From Paenibacillus macquariensis (GTDB taxonomy: Bacteria; Bacillota; Bacilli; Paenibacillales; Paenibacillaceae), in contig NZ_FTNK01000001.1 of the NCBI RefSeq assembly GCF_900156375.1, positions 124,001-188,000 of the forward strand: a DNA stretch of 64,000 nt. Reading direction: 5' to 3'. Positions 34,576 to 44,427 of the stretch are shown piece after piece; position 1 is the first letter of the stretch; each line of letters begins with the position of its first letter. Under the pieces are notes generated by a model. The model was not told where the DNA came from. It ran no database searches and saw only the letters and a program-made list of their open reading frames with translations. The position numbers and the translations under genes were made by a program.

Positions 34576-35082
34576 TTAAGAGAACCTATATTCCCTTCCT
34601 TTGGTTACATAATTAGTCATGGTCATCGCCATACGTTGCAAATCTTTCTCTGTTAGCTCGCGTACCACTTTAGCAGGCGTTCCCAAGGAAAGGGTATAGG
34701 GTGGAATGATTGTGTTCTCAGTCACGACTGAACCCGCACCTATTAAAGCATATTCACCAATATCTGCTCCGTTCAGGACTATTGCTCCCATTCCAATTAA
34801 TGTGCCTTTACCTATATTGCAACCGTGGATAATAGCCGCATGTCCTACAGAAACGTCATCAGCTAGAATAAGGGGTTGTGATGTATTAACATGGCCTACA
34901 GTGCCATCTTGAATATTACAGCGGCTTCCAATGATAATAGGAGCCATATCACCACGAAGTACGGCATTAAACCATATACTTGAATCCTCACCAATCTCAA
35001 CTTCACCAATAATCTTGGCACCCTCACCGACAAAGACGGAACTATGTAACTTAGGTAGCTTACTACCATATGCGATCAACAT
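34576..35082 (-). CDS. gamma-carbonic anhydrase family protein (left-handed beta-helix)
   Basis: This 168-residue protein is made of hexapeptide repeats ([LIV]-G-x4): VFVGEGAKIIGEVEIGEDSS, NIQDGTVGHV, SVGHAAIIHGCNIGKGTLIG. Candidate zinc histidines are in GHV, GHAAIIHGC. A C-terminal helix follows. Some members are CO2 hydratases; many are acyltransferase-like with unknown activity. AAGGAGTG precedes the ATG. The IDEAL gene follows after 24 nt, likely as one operon. Confidence 0.88.
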   Translation of the reverse strand: MLIAYGSKLPKLHSSVFVGEGAKIIGEVEIGEDSSIWFNAVLRGDMAPIIIGSRCNIQDGTVGHVNTSQPLILADDVSVGHAAIIHGCNIGKGTLIGMGAIVLNGADIGEYALIGAGSVVTENTIIPPYTLSLGTPAKVVRELTEKDLQRMAMTMTNYVTKGREYRFS

Positions 35083-35124
35083 CTCACATCACTCCTTAAC
35101 TTGGGAGTGATTGTATCAATTGGT

Positions 35125-36270
35125 TTACACCTTGTCAATCCTCAGATCTAATTCGTCATCTTTCGCATGAAGCGTACACTTTTCAACCATTCTGTTACCC
35201 CAAACGGTCATTTTCACAACTGTACCTTCTTCGGTATTCCCGATGCGGACAAGGCCAAGGTGCATCATCATTTGAAGTACGCGCTGTTCCATAATCGATT
35301 GCGAAGTGTCATAGTAATATGGTTTTATCAGCCATCCTAAGGCCTCTTGCAACGAAGAAATCGTTATCCATTCACATGCACACTGTCCAATCCAATAGAC
35401 AATAGACGACAAATTCGGAATAGGTTGTTTATACAGTCTTAACCAATAGCGAAATATCTGTACCATACCTTCGCTTTTACCTTGCTCAAGCCTTTCCAGT
35501 CCCATGTTGGTTATCTTTAGTCTATGACCCATCTCTTCAATATAATTCATATGAAATGAATAATCATAGATCAAGGCTAACCTGCTAGGATAAGCCGTAA
35601 ATGTTCTTCCATAACCAAAGCGCCATCCCCCTTTTGAAAGAAGTGCTTCTGTAATATGGAAACTTTCCATGATCTGTTGCTGTGTTCTTCGATACATCGT
35701 GCCTTCCTGATTCATTTCAATCTCTTGTTGTTGAACAAAACGGAGAAAGAAAACTAAATCTTCTGCCACGAGACCTTGTTCTTCCCTATAAACAGCTGGT
35801 TCTTCTGTGAAATGTATTGTACTTTTTACATAAGAACCTAGTTCTTTCCGAAACCTTTCCTTTAGATCTTCAGGAACCTGAAACAAGTACCTTGTATGCT
35901 GTGTCATACCGTTAAATAACCAACCACTACTTTTGAAGCGCGCAATGACCTCACGTGGGCTTGGAATCTTGGGTAGGTCCTTGGATCGTTCTCCCTCAAC
36001 TATTTGAAAAGAGGTTTGCCTAATGATGGCAATTAACTCTTCCACGTTGAAGTAACTTCGACTGTCAAACAAGATCGCGTTCAGAAACCGCAAATCGTCT
36101 ACCGAGAGACATCGAATTTGTTGTCCTATAAATTCCCTGCGATTCAAAGTCACTAAGATGCTCTGAATTAACTCGTGTTTTGAATTACGCTTGCACTCGC
36201 ATTGATAGTGACTTGCAATAGTAGTCAACTGACCAATGTCAGCAAACGTGAGCATATCCGCTAGATTCAT
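35125..36270 (-). CDS. conserved-looking protein of unknown function, possible nucleic-acid-binding folds
   Basis: I do not recognise this 381-residue protein. The first 40 residues (LTFADIGQLTTIASHYQCEC, SKHELIQSIL) resemble a short helix-extended-loop-helix domain like SAP or Rho-N. The middle has PREVIARFKSSGWLF and a region rich in aromatic residues. The last 100 residues (SLQEALGWLIKPYYYDTSQS, VLQMMMHLGLVRIG, EGTVVKMTVWGNRMV) look like a winged helix. There are no membrane segments. It sits alone on the minus strand upstream of the carbonic-anhydrase-like gene. Confidence 0.6.
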   Translation of the reverse strand: MNLADMLTFADIGQLTTIASHYQCECKRNSKHELIQSILVTLNRREFIGQQIRCLSVDDLRFLNAILFDSRSYFNVEELIAIIRQTSFQIVEGERSKDLPKIPSPREVIARFKSSGWLFNGMTQHTRYLFQVPEDLKERFRKELGSYVKSTIHFTEEPAVYREEQGLVAEDLVFFLRFVQQQEIEMNQEGTMYRRTQQQIMESFHITEALLSKGGWRFGYGRTFTAYPSRLALIYDYSFHMNYIEEMGHRLKITNMGLERLEQGKSEGMVQIFRYWLRLYKQPIPNLSSIVYWIGQCACEWITISSLQEALGWLIKPYYYDTSQSIMEQRVLQMMMHLGLVRIGNTEEGTVVKMTVWGNRMVEKCTLHAKDDELDLRIDKV

Positions 36271-36487
36271 CCTTGATCGCCTCGCCGTTTTATTTCCATT
36301 ATTGGTATGTTTTCATAATTTGATACTAGGTTGCACCATTCCAATATAGATTCAGCATTTTGACAGGATCACAAGTTAATCATTTGAATACATAGTTGAC
36401 GTTTTTCACTAAATCTAAACCTAATCCATTACCATTCATAAATAAATCCAGTTAAAACTTTTTTCCACACAAAAAAAGCCCTATTAT

Positions 36488-37081
36488 TTAGGACTCAAGC
36501 TGTTTTCCAAGTAAATGACGGGTGCAATTGTATAGTAATGGCGTCCAGTCCAAGTCCTTTTTCTCGAGGATGGTTAGCGACAAGTTCCCAATACGCTCCG
36601 TAAATCGATCGTCAAACAAGGCAGTATATAATACGGCTAAAAAGCCACCGTGGCTAATCACAAGTACGTTCTTATCCGGATATTTATTCCATATATCTCC
36701 CATAAATTCAAGACCTCGAGTTCGGATCGCATCCTTCTTCTCTTGACCAAGGTCCTGCTGGTCCCATTCCTTACCCCAGTTCTTTTCGCGTTCCTCAGCA
36801 GAAAGGCCTTCTACTTGCCCAAAGGAACGCTCTAATAGGCGCTTATCAGGTTCTAGAAGTGGGATGTTCAAGATGGAAGCAATAATAGATCCCGTCTCCT
36901 CAGCACGCGATAGACCACTGCTGATAATATAATCCCACTTGAAAGACTCTTCCCGCAGACGTTCACCTAATGCTCTGGCTTGCCCTCGTCCATCGTCATT
37001 CAAAGGAATATCACTTTGCCCCTGAATTTTACCAATCATATTCCAGTCAGTAACGCCATGACGAATTAGACCTAATTTCAT
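36488..37081 (-). CDS. histidine phosphatase family protein (phosphoglycerate mutase-like)
   Basis: This 197-residue protein has the catalytic LIRHGVTDWN at residues 4-13 (phospho-His in RHG), the second Arg in SSGLSRAEETG, the acid residue in LLERSFGQVEG and the second His in VISHGGFLA. It is closer to small cofactor-independent phosphatases (PhoE/CobC-like) than to glycolytic mutase. GGAGGAC precedes the ATG. It follows the anti-sigma gene by 34 nt and may be the third gene of that operon. Substrate unknown. Confidence 0.88.
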   Translation of the reverse strand: MKLGLIRHGVTDWNMIGKIQGQSDIPLNDDGRGQARALGERLREESFKWDYIISSGLSRAEETGSIIASILNIPLLEPDKRLLERSFGQVEGLSAEEREKNWGKEWDQQDLGQEKKDAIRTRGLEFMGDIWNKYPDKNVLVISHGGFLAVLYTALFDDRFTERIGNLSLTILEKKDLDWTPLLYNCTRHLLGKQLES

Positions 37082-37115
37082 CCTATTTGTCCTCCATTCC
37101 AGTAAGTAGCTATGT

Positions 37116-37718
37116 TCAGCGACGAATGCGACCTAACCTTCTTAATGAATATAGTGCCAAGGCTACACTCAGAGTAGATAAAACCATCCAATATATAGGA
37201 TGAGTTGGTCCCATAGTGACCACCAACGGTTCAATAATGCCACTATTTAACGCAGGAATGATATAATTCCCATCTTGTGGAAAAACATTGGGAATCCCTG
37301 CAACGCCCGTAGGCAAAATGCCATTCGTAGGAGCAGTATCTATTGGTGGATCTGATCGATCCATCATGACAAGATAGAAAAAACTAATACAAAACAACAT
37401 CAGACAGGCCGTAATCCATAGAGATAGTTTACGCCGCGTTGCTCCAGATACCGCAAACGGCTGACTTTTATCTTGAATCAGCCAAGGAGATTCGCTATAT
37501 ATTCGATCCATGACTTGACGGTTCACAGACTCTGATTGTAGCTCAGTCACATCGACACTTAAACCATGAATCAAACATTGACTCTCTTCCCAAAATTCGA
37601 ACTCAGCTGAACATTCGGTACAGGTTGCTATATGTTGTTCTAACATACGCCTCTTCGGGTCTTCACTGGGGAGATCCCACATTAACCCGAATGACTCCTG
37701 AGCCTCACAGCATTTCAT
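37116..37718 (-). CDS. zinc-finger anti-sigma factor (zf-HC2) membrane protein
   Basis: This 200-residue protein has an N-terminal anti-sigma zinc site (CC at 3-4 and HIATCTEC at about 29-36, the H-x3-C-x2-C pattern). One transmembrane helix lies at about 110-130 and a second at about 177-192, with an outside loop between. It should bind and inhibit the sigma factor whose gene overlaps it by 4 nt. Two membrane helices are more than the single one of simple RsiW-type anti-sigmas. Confidence 0.82.
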   Translation of the reverse strand: MKCCEAQESFGLMWDLPSEDPKRRMLEQHIATCTECSAEFEFWEESQCLIHGLSVDVTELQSESVNRQVMDRIYSESPWLIQDKSQPFAVSGATRRKLSLWITACLMLFCISFFYLVMMDRSDPPIDTAPTNGILPTGVAGIPNVFPQDGNYIIPALNSGIIEPLVVTMGPTHPIYWMVLSTLSVALALYSLRRLGRIRR

Positions 37719-38308
37719 CTGCTTGTCATCCCTTCATACTCATCATTAATGTGGTCATAATAGTAAGGTTCAAGTTGTGTCTTCACACTAGAACGCGCAC
37801 GAAATAAAAGTGATTTAACAGAACTTACGCTTTGTTCCAAAATATTAGCTATTTCCTGATAATCTAATTGGTCGTATTCTCTCAAAATTAATGCAGAACG
37901 TTGTTTCTCCGGCAAATTATTGATCGCAATCCTGACTAGATTAACCTTCTCATTGCGGAGAATTGTTTGTTCTGGTGCTACTTCAAGAGGTGCCACCGGA
38001 ACAATTCCACATTCTTCTAGTGGTATATTTCCATTGCGATGTTTACGCAGTTCACTAAGAACCGTATTGCGAGCAATCGTGTACAGCCATGTGGAAAAGC
38101 TCGCATCCACTTCCCTGAATGTATTCAGGCTGCGGTAAGCTTTATAAAAAGTTTCAGAACAAAGATCTTCCGCCTGCAGCTCCATATTGGAACTTTTAAG
38201 CATATGATATACAAACGCTAATATTTTACGCTGATAACGACGCATTAATACAGAATAAAGTTCGACATTTCCCTCTTTTATCTCGCGAACCATCTGGGAG
38301 TCCGTCAT
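37715..38308 (-). CDS. ECF-type RNA polymerase sigma factor
   Basis: From the ATG at 38308 (GAGGAGG 8 nt upstream) this is a sigma-70 family protein of about 197 residues. Region 2 is FVYHMLKSSNMELQAEDLCS, then ETFYKAYRSLNTF and FSTWLYTIARN. Region 4 is LPEKQRSALILREYDQLDYQ, with EIANILEQSVSSVKSLLFRA as the -35 recognition helix. The open frame extends to 38467, but the extension is not sigma-like. It is co-expressed with the anti-sigma gene; the signal is unknown. Confidence 0.9.
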   Translation of the reverse strand: MTDSQMVREIKEGNVELYSVLMRRYQRKILAFVYHMLKSSNMELQAEDLCSETFYKAYRSLNTFREVDASFSTWLYTIARNTVLSELRKHRNGNIPLEECGIVPVAPLEVAPEQTILRNEKVNLVRIAINNLPEKQRSALILREYDQLDYQEIANILEQSVSSVKSLLFRARSSVKTQLEPYYYDHINDEYEGMTSR

Positions 38309-38479
38309 ATGAGTGCGACCTCCTCGCCAACCATTTGTTCTTCGCTCAAATTCAAACAAAAATCGAGCTGAACTGGCATAAAAAAATTGCGGTTTAACCG
38401 CTATATAATAATAAAATCCCCAAACAACATCCTCTATGTACTGAAAAATTCCACTACAATTCAACAAACTTGCTTAACC

Positions 38480-38508
38480 ATTGTAACATAAATAAAAATG
38501 ATAGTCAG
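38480..38508 (-). promoter_or_regulatory. possible promoter of the sigma/anti-sigma operon
   Basis: On the minus strand CTGACT (38508-38503), a 17-nt spacer and TACAAT (38485-38480), about 170 nt before the sigma ATG. The -35 is mediocre. An autoregulatory ECF promoter cannot be excluded. Confidence 0.3.
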
Positions 38509-38784
38509 GTAGATTGATAGAATCGACAACTTCCTTTATTAACCACAGGGTGACAACATTCATCAAATTACCCATCCAAAAGATCATTGCTCCTCTCTCA
38601 TTTTTTTCGTATTTTCATCTCTTTCTTATATGCTGCATTTCCATCTAATATTCAGATATTAGCAGAAGAATTCCATTACTGCAGTTACCTCTTTGGTCCG
38701 AACACGACTCCAGTGACACCCTTCCCATATACTTTACTAAACGCACTATGAGATCATAAAGTTACAGTCCTGATGATCACAGAA

Positions 38785-38810
38785 CAAAAAAAACCACTTT
38801 TGTGAGTGGT
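38785..38810 (-). terminator. terminator of the DUF3224 gene
   Basis: ACCACT (38793-38798) pairs with AGTGGT (38805-38810), followed on the minus strand by a run of T (complement of 38786-38792). Confidence 0.8.
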
Positions 38811-38864
38811 CATTCACTAACTCATGGATGTATAACCATTGTACTTATTAAGAATAAGTATCAT

Positions 38865-39269
38865 TTACTCAAAGTCATAATTAAAGGTGATTGTGAACAC
38901 TTCAGCACTCCCAGACTCAAAGTTAAGTTCACCAACAATCCCTGTCCATTCCCCAGTTCCAGAACCTTTGACAACCTTTCGTTGTGAGGTAAGTACACCT
39001 TCCTCAAATTTCCCCACGTGTTCTAACACGAAGCTACCTGACTTATCCCCAATACAGCCTATAATGCGTTCTAAGCCGTATACAGTAGCAGACCCATCCG
39101 GCAAATAACATTTCAACTCTTGCAGTATGCCTTCGCCTTGTAGCCCGCCACTATACTCCATAGTAAAAGTTCCCTGTGTGAGTCTGGTTCCTCCTTCAAC
39201 TTCACTAAACGGAACTTCACTCGCTTGTGTTAATTTAAAAGTTGCTTTAGCTTGCATACTGTTCATCAT
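38865..39269 (-). CDS. DUF3224 domain protein
   Basis: This protein of about 134 residues from the ATG at 39269 (GTGAGG upstream; the frame is open from 39314) is a small beta-barrel. It contains FTMEYSGGLQGEGILQEL, GLERIIGCIGDKSGSFVLEH and VVKGSGTGEWTGIVGE, the DUF3224 pattern related to allene-oxide-cyclase-like barrels. Function is unknown. It stands alone between two terminators with similar ACCACT/AGTGGT stems, inserted between tyrA and the sigma operon. Confidence 0.85.
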   Translation of the reverse strand: MMNSMQAKATFKLTQASEVPFSEVEGGTRLTQGTFTMEYSGGLQGEGILQELKCYLPDGSATVYGLERIIGCIGDKSGSFVLEHVGKFEEGVLTSQRKVVKGSGTGEWTGIVGELNFESGSAEVFTITFNYDFE

Positions 39270-39331
39270 ATATAGAACCTCACAATCATTTTTTCGAAGT
39301 ATATAACACATCATTAGTTATATCCCAAGAC

Positions 39332-39380
39332 AAAAAAAAGACCACTTTTTTCAAAGTGGTCTCCGCTCAAGTCAGAGCGG
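39332..39380 (-). terminator. terminator of the aro-trp-his-tyr supraoperon
   Basis: AGACCACTTT (39339-39348) pairs with AAAGTGGTCT (39353-39362), with a T8 tract on the minus strand. A second hairpin CCGCTC/GAGCGG (39363-39380) precedes it. It lies about 110 nt after the tyrA stop. Confidence 0.92.
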
Positions 39381-39487
39381 AAGTATTGGATAGGAGTGGA
39401 GAGAAACCATACTGTAAGTTCATTGTAATGTATCCGTTTTCATTTGTCAATTATTGTTTTATAAGTTAATGTAAACACTTTTATAAA

Positions 39488-40585
39488 TCACATAAATACG
39501 GTGTATTGTAGCTCTTGCAGTAAGATCCTTGCACGTTCCATATCCTCTTCCTGACGGAATGAAAGCCGCATGACACCTGGAACATCTTCTCTGCTCTCTA
39601 TGATTTGAATATTACTAAGGTTGATCTGCTCTGAACCAAGTTCAGTGGCAATCTTACCAATGATACCGGGATGATCCGGGACATTCAAATACAGATCAAA
39701 TAACGGCGCAATCATTCCCTTGCGTCCTTCTGGGAGTTCATTGCGAAAAGCATTGGCTTTCTGAAAAGCTTCTTCTATCCCTTCTCCATTGCTCGTCGTA
39801 AGCATTTCGATAAAAGAAGAGATACCCAAGTTCCAATCCCGAAGCAATCGAAGCATGACTTCATTATTATTCAGAAGAATGTCCCGCCATATGATAGGGT
39901 CGCTTGAAGCGATACGCGTGATGTCTCTAAATCCTCCTGCTGCCAACCTACGGTATAATGAATTAGATTCATTTAAGTCACAGACTTGGTTAACTAGAGC
40001 TACTGCAATAACATGCGGTAAATGGCTAATAGCACCTACGATCTCATCGTGAAGTCTTGGTTCCACCTTCACAATTTGAGCACGCGTAAAAGACAATAGG
40101 CGTTCTAGTGAACCTATTGCTTCATCTGGCACATTTGTTGAAGGACATAATACATAATACGCATTCTCAAATAGAAGGACTGAAGCCGCTTCTACGCCCG
40201 ATCGTTCTGATCCAGCCATAGGATGTCCACCAATGAAATAAACGTCTTTCAGTACTAATGCTTCAGCTGCTGCGGATATGCTTGCTTTGGTACTTCCCAC
40301 ATCCGTAATGATACAGCCCTTCTTTAAAGGTAGCCCACTCAATTTCTCTAAATATTCTTCTAATTTCCCTACGGGTACACAAAGAAAAATAAAATCAGCA
40401 TCACAGGCGGCTTCCTCTATCGAGAGTGTAGCCTTATCCACAACTTCTCTGCTAATATATTTATCCATTAAATCAGGGCGGTGGGCATGGCCCACCACCG
40501 TAATTCCTGGCTTATCTTTAAAGCAAAGTGCCAATGAACCCCCGATTAATCCTACTCCAAAGATAGCTATTTTTGTAGTGTTCAT
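39488..40585 (-). CDS. tyrA: prephenate dehydrogenase
   Basis: This 365-residue protein converts prephenate to 4-hydroxyphenylpyruvate with NAD. The Rossmann motif GVGLIGGSLAL is at residues 10-20; GGHPMAGSERSGVEAA and LPHVIAVAL mark the catalytic domain. A C-terminal ACT domain (DHPGIIGKIATELGSEQINL) is the likely site of tyrosine feedback. It is the last gene of the aromatic supraoperon, 31 nt after hisC. aroE, which follows in B. subtilis, is absent here. Confidence 0.96.
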   Translation of the reverse strand: MNTTKIAIFGVGLIGGSLALCFKDKPGITVVGHAHRPDLMDKYISREVVDKATLSIEEAACDADFIFLCVPVGKLEEYLEKLSGLPLKKGCIITDVGSTKASISAAAEALVLKDVYFIGGHPMAGSERSGVEAASVLLFENAYYVLCPSTNVPDEAIGSLERLLSFTRAQIVKVEPRLHDEIVGAISHLPHVIAVALVNQVCDLNESNSLYRRLAAGGFRDITRIASSDPIIWRDILLNNNEVMLRLLRDWNLGISSFIEMLTTSNGEGIEEAFQKANAFRNELPEGRKGMIAPLFDLYLNVPDHPGIIGKIATELGSEQINLSNIQIIESREDVPGVMRLSFRQEEDMERARILLQELQYTVFM

Positions 40586-40616
40586 GATATCTCATTTCTA
40601 TTCTTAAATTTATTAT

Positions 40617-41714
40617 TTACACTTGGGCAGATACTTGATGTAGCACTTCTTCAAGCGATTGAATGAACACCGCGTTTTGTTCTGGCGTACCTACAGTCAC
40701 TCGAATATAACTCGGGTACCGTTGATGCCCCGCACGAATAATGACACCTTTTCGTAATAAACCTTGGAATACTTCACCCGATGGCTTACGAACATCGACC
40801 ATAACGAAGTTCCCATTTGCAGGCATGTAAGACAATCCTAGACGATCAAATTCAGCTTGTAAGTAAACAATGCTTTGAGCATTCAAAGTACGGCATTGAT
40901 CTACAAACCCTTGATCTTCCAATGCAGCAATTGCGGCAACTTGAGCGATACGTGACGTATTAAATGGTTCCCGAACTTGATTAATTAATTTAATTACTTC
41001 AGCACTTCCTACACCATATCCAATACGTAGAGAAGCTAAACCATATATTTTGGAGAATGTACGTAGAACGACTATATTAGGGTATTTACTTAACAAGGTT
41101 ATACCATCCGTATAAGATGAGTCTGTAACAAATTCACAATAAGCCTCATCAAGTACGACCAATACATGGGAAGGAACAGCATCTAAGAACGTAATTAACG
41201 CATTCTCCGTTACGATAGTCCCTGTCGGATTGTTCGGATTACATACCCATACGATCTTAGTACGCTCATTGATAGCAGCTAACATAGCATCAAGATCATG
41301 TGTACCATTCTTTAGTGGCACTTCGATGCTGAGTGCACCTTCAATGTCGGCATTACTCTTATACACTGAGAACGTCTGATCAGCCATGATCGTCTCGTCA
41401 CCTGGTACAAAAAAGGCACGTGTAATCAATGCAATAATCTCATCCGATCCACATCCAAAAATGATCTGGTTACTATCCACACCCAAATGATTACTTAATG
41501 CTGTCGTCAAATTAGTAGCACTACCATCTGGATAAATACTGATATTCTCAATTTCAGAAAGAACCGCATCTTTAATGCGAGGAGATGCTCCATATGGATT
41601 CTCATTGGAAGCTAACTTAATGACCTCAGTTAATCCAAATTCTCGTTTCACTTCTTCTGTTGGTTTTCCTGGTTGATATACTGGCAGGTTAACAATATGG
41701 GATTTAGGTTGCAT
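40617..41714 (-). CDS. hisC: histidinol-phosphate / aromatic aminotransferase
   Basis: This 365-residue class II PLP aminotransferase has VWVCNPNNPTGTIVT, LDEAYCEFV and the PLP-lysine block TFSKIYGLASLRIGYG. HisC enzymes in Bacillus act on histidinol phosphate and also transaminate phenylalanine and tyrosine precursors, which explains the placement between trpA and tyrA. It lies 27 nt after trpA on the same transcript. Confidence 0.95.
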   Translation of the reverse strand: MQPKSHIVNLPVYQPGKPTEEVKREFGLTEVIKLASNENPYGASPRIKDAVLSEIENISIYPDGSATNLTTALSNHLGVDSNQIIFGCGSDEIIALITRAFFVPGDETIMADQTFSVYKSNADIEGALSIEVPLKNGTHDLDAMLAAINERTKIVWVCNPNNPTGTIVTENALITFLDAVPSHVLVVLDEAYCEFVTDSSYTDGITLLSKYPNIVVLRTFSKIYGLASLRIGYGVGSAEVIKLINQVREPFNTSRIAQVAAIAALEDQGFVDQCRTLNAQSIVYLQAEFDRLGLSYMPANGNFVMVDVRKPSGEVFQGLLRKGVIIRAGHQRYPSYIRVTVGTPEQNAVFIQSLEEVLHQVSAQV

Positions 41715-41741
41715 AATAATATCCCCTCACTTTCTATCTAT

Positions 41742-42548
41742 TTATGCTTTTAATTGTGCCACAAACTTACGAATTTGTAATAGTCCCTCTTGTCTAGTAT
41801 TAGCATCATTTAATAACGGAATTACGGACTCAATCTCTCGAACAATAGCGCTACCAACAACGACACCATCACATATTTGCGAGAAGTGCGCTACTTGTTC
41901 ATGAGTAGAGATACCGAACCCAACGGCAACTGGAATATTCGTATACTTCTTAACGGTTTGAATAAATTCTTCAACCCCTTGGTGAAAAGTGGACCGTTCC
42001 CCTGTTACGCCTAAGGAAGATACACAATACACAAATCCGCTTGCATTACTTACAATCTTTTCAATTCGTTCATTTGAAGTGGGTGCCACCAATGGAATAA
42101 GACTTACTCCCGCTTCATCGGCACGTCGACGTATTTCTCCAGATTCTTCTACTGGAAGATCCGGAATAATAAGTCCACTTATTTCATGAGTCTGAACTTC
42201 TTTGAAGAAAAGGTCCAGACCCATCTGTAACACTGGATTGAAGTATGTGAATAGAATAAATGGCATTTGGACGCCTGACTCACGTGCCTTTACCGCCGTT
42301 TCCATACATGTACGAATATTAACCCCATGCTTCAGTGCTCGCTGAGATGCACGTTGAATAACAGGTCCATCCGCTAGTGGATCGGAATAAGGTACACCTA
42401 ACTCAAGGATATCTGCACCAGCTGCCTCTAATTGTACAATGATTTCCACCGTCGTCTCAATATCTGGATCTCCTACTGTCAAAAAAGGAATGAGCGCGGT
42501 ACGATTCTGACTCTTCAGCACTTCAAATGTCTGATCCATTAAATTCAT
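41742..42548 (-). CDS. trpA: tryptophan synthase alpha subunit
   Basis: This 268-residue TIM barrel cleaves indole-3-glycerol phosphate to indole and glyceraldehyde 3-phosphate. The catalytic Glu lies in [20 protein letters not shown] (E49-equivalent) and the catalytic Asp in [11 protein letters not shown]. The phosphate-binding [10 protein letters not shown] is near the C-terminus. It overlaps trpB by 4 nt. Confidence 0.97.
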   Translation of the reverse strand: MNLMDQTFEVLKSQNRTALIPFLTVGDPDIETTVEIIVQLEAAGADILELGVPYSDPLADGPVIQRASQRALKHGVNIRTCMETAVKARESGVQMPFILFTYFNPVLQMGLDLFFKEVQTHEISGLIIPDLPVEESGEIRRRADEAGVSLIPLVAPTSNERIEKIVSNASGFVYCVSSLGVTGERSTFHQGVEEFIQTVKKYTNIPVAVGFGISTHEQVAHFSQICDGVVVGSAIVREIESVIPLLNDANTRQEGLLQIRKFVAQLKA

Positions 42549-43741
42549 GACTGAACACCTCCTGTGTAAGCCATGATGGATTCAACGTCTTTATCTCCAC
42601 GTCCAGATAAACAAATAACTATGATGTCATCCTTCGTTAACTTAGGAGCTATCTTAATTACTTCAGCTACCGCATGTGCAGATTCAAGTGCCGGGATAAT
42701 TCCTTCCGTCCTACAAAGTAATTGCAATGCATCAAGTGCTTCTTGATCCGTGATCGGAACATATTTAACACGTTCAATATCCTTAAGGTAAGAGTGTTCT
42801 GGCCCAACGCCTGGGTAATCAAGTCCAGCAGATATAGAATGAGCTTCAATTACCTGACCATGTTGATCTTGCAAGAGATAACTCATAGACCCTTGGAATA
42901 CACCATGTGTTCCCTTAGTCATCGTAGCAGCATGGAAGTCGGTATCCACGCCTTTTCCTGCCGCTTCTACACCAACCATAGCTACTTCTTTATCTTCTAT
43001 GAAAGGATAGAACATTCCAATCGCGTTACTTCCACCACCAACAGGGGCCACAAGTATATTCGGTAGACGACCTTCCAGTTCAAGAATTTGACGTCTCGTC
43101 TCATCTCCGATCACTCTCTGGAAGTTACGGACCATCATAGGGTATGGATGTGGTCCTACAGCAGAACCTAGAATATAAAACGTATCATCTACATTACTAA
43201 CCCAGTATCGAAGTGCTTCATTACCTGCATCCTTCAGCGTGCGTGAACCTGAAGTGACTGGAATTACTTCTGCACCGAGTAACTTCATTCGGAAGACATT
43301 CAGAGCTTGGCGTTTCGTATCTTCTTCACCCATGAATACCTTACATTCCATGCCAAGAAGTGCAGCTACCGTAGCTGTTGCTACGCCGTGCTGGCCAGCT
43401 CCCGTCTCAGCGATGACCTTCTTCTTACCCATACGTTTAGCAAGAAGGCCTTGAGCGATCGCATTATTGATTTTGTGAGCACCTGTATGGTTTAAATCTT
43501 CACGTTTCAAATAAATCTTCGCTTCACCCAAATGTTGACTGAGTCGTTCCGCATAATATAGAGGTGTCTCACGACCAGAATATTGTTTCAACAAATAGTC
43601 AATTTCCGCTTGGAAACTAGGATCCTCTGCGTTGCGTTTATACGATTCCTCTAGTTCTATCAGTGCATTCATTAATGTTTCTGGTACGAAACGACCACCG
43701 AATGGACCGAAGCGACCATTCTGGTCTGGCATTTGCGTCAT
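42545..43741 (-). CDS. trpB: tryptophan synthase beta subunit
   Basis: This 398-residue PLP enzyme condenses indole with serine. The PLP lysine lies in [14 protein letters not shown], followed by [13 protein letters not shown] and the phosphate-binding [18 protein letters not shown] is near the C-terminus. It belongs to the TrpB1 type that pairs with TrpA through the indole tunnel. It overlaps both neighbours (trpF, trpA) by 4 nt. Confidence 0.98.
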   Translation of the reverse strand: MTQMPDQNGRFGPFGGRFVPETLMNALIELEESYKRNAEDPSFQAEIDYLLKQYSGRETPLYYAERLSQHLGEAKIYLKREDLNHTGAHKINNAIAQGLLAKRMGKKKVIAETGAGQHGVATATVAALLGMECKVFMGEEDTKRQALNVFRMKLLGAEVIPVTSGSRTLKDAGNEALRYWVSNVDDTFYILGSAVGPHPYPMMVRNFQRVIGDETRRQILELEGRLPNILVAPVGGGSNAIGMFYPFIEDKEVAMVGVEAAGKGVDTDFHAATMTKGTHGVFQGSMSYLLQDQHGQVIEAHSISAGLDYPGVGPEHSYLKDIERVKYVPITDQEALDALQLLCRTEGIIPALESAHAVAEVIKIAPKLTKDDIIVICLSGRGDKDVESIMAYTGGVQS

Positions 43742-44427
43742 ATCTGTTTCACCCTTTCGATAAAAGCTTTGATTTTCTCTATATCTTTCAAACCATTAGT
43801 TTCTACACCGCTAGAAACATCAACCCCATAAGGGTGATATTTCGTGATCAATTCCCCAACATTATTAGGTTCAAGGCCGCCTGCCACAAAAAGTGGGATA
43901 CCGTGTTCAGAGCTCCATTCCTGATAGTGCGGAATTTGTTTCTCCCACGCAAAGGTCTGCCCCGAGCCACCCCCATAAATAGGGTCGAACGTATCCAGTA
44001 ACAAGGCATCAATAACGCCAACATAATCTTTTGAAATGACATGCTGGTCTATCGAGTTCGAATGATTCTCAGTTCCCTTGCTATGCACTGAAACAGCTTT
44101 AAATACCTTCACACCGAACTTGCGCTTCACGGCTTCGCAGAACACGGCATCTTCTTGTCCATGTAATTGAATGACATCGAGGGGAGCTTGTTCCATTACT
44201 TTAGATAAGAAATCCATATCAGGATTCACGAATACGCCTACACCCTCAGGACGGGTCTCATGTTGCCAAGCTTGGAGCTGTTGTAAAAGTATATTTGCAC
44301 CTTCAGCTGTCACTTGTCTACGGCTGTTAGCAAATACGAATCCGATATAATCTACTGGTAAGTTTAACATCGATTTTAGCACTTCAACGTCCTGAAGTCC
44401 ACAGATTTTTACGACTGTATTGTTCAT
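43738..44427 (-). CDS. trpF: phosphoribosylanthranilate isomerase
   Basis: This 229-residue TIM barrel has [10 protein letters not shown] (catalytic Cys), [38 protein letters not shown] (catalytic Asp) and [15 protein letters not shown]. It isomerises PRA to CdRP. It starts directly after the trpC stop and overlaps trpB by 4 nt. It is a separate gene, not fused to trpC as in E. coli. Confidence 0.97.
   Translation of the reverse strand: MNNTVVKICGLQDVEVLKSMLNLPVDYIGFVFANSRRQVTAEGANILLQQLQAWQHETRPEGVGVFVNPDMDFLSKVMEQAPLDVIQLHGQEDAVFCEAVKRKFGVKVFKAVSVHSKGTENHSNSIDQHVISKDYVGVIDALLLDTFDPIYGGGSGQTFAWEKQIPHYQEWSSEHGIPLFVAGGLEPNNVGELITKYHPYGVDVSSGVETNGLKDIEKIKAFIERVKQI

Larger units (their letters stand above)
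38309..38864. other. gene-free stretch upstream of the sigma operon
   Basis: About 550 nt without a supported gene. It holds the DUF3224 terminator (38785-38810) at its right end and a possible promoter for the sigma factor at 38480-38508 (minus strand CTGACT, 17 nt, TACAAT). The rest is AT-rich; I see no further hairpin, repeat or RNA motif. A short open frame at the right end has no ribosome site. Confidence 0.5.

Noticed and set aside
38802..38987. Short plus-strand frame near the DUF3224 terminator
   Set aside because: It crosses the DUF3224 coding region antisense and lacks a ribosome site.
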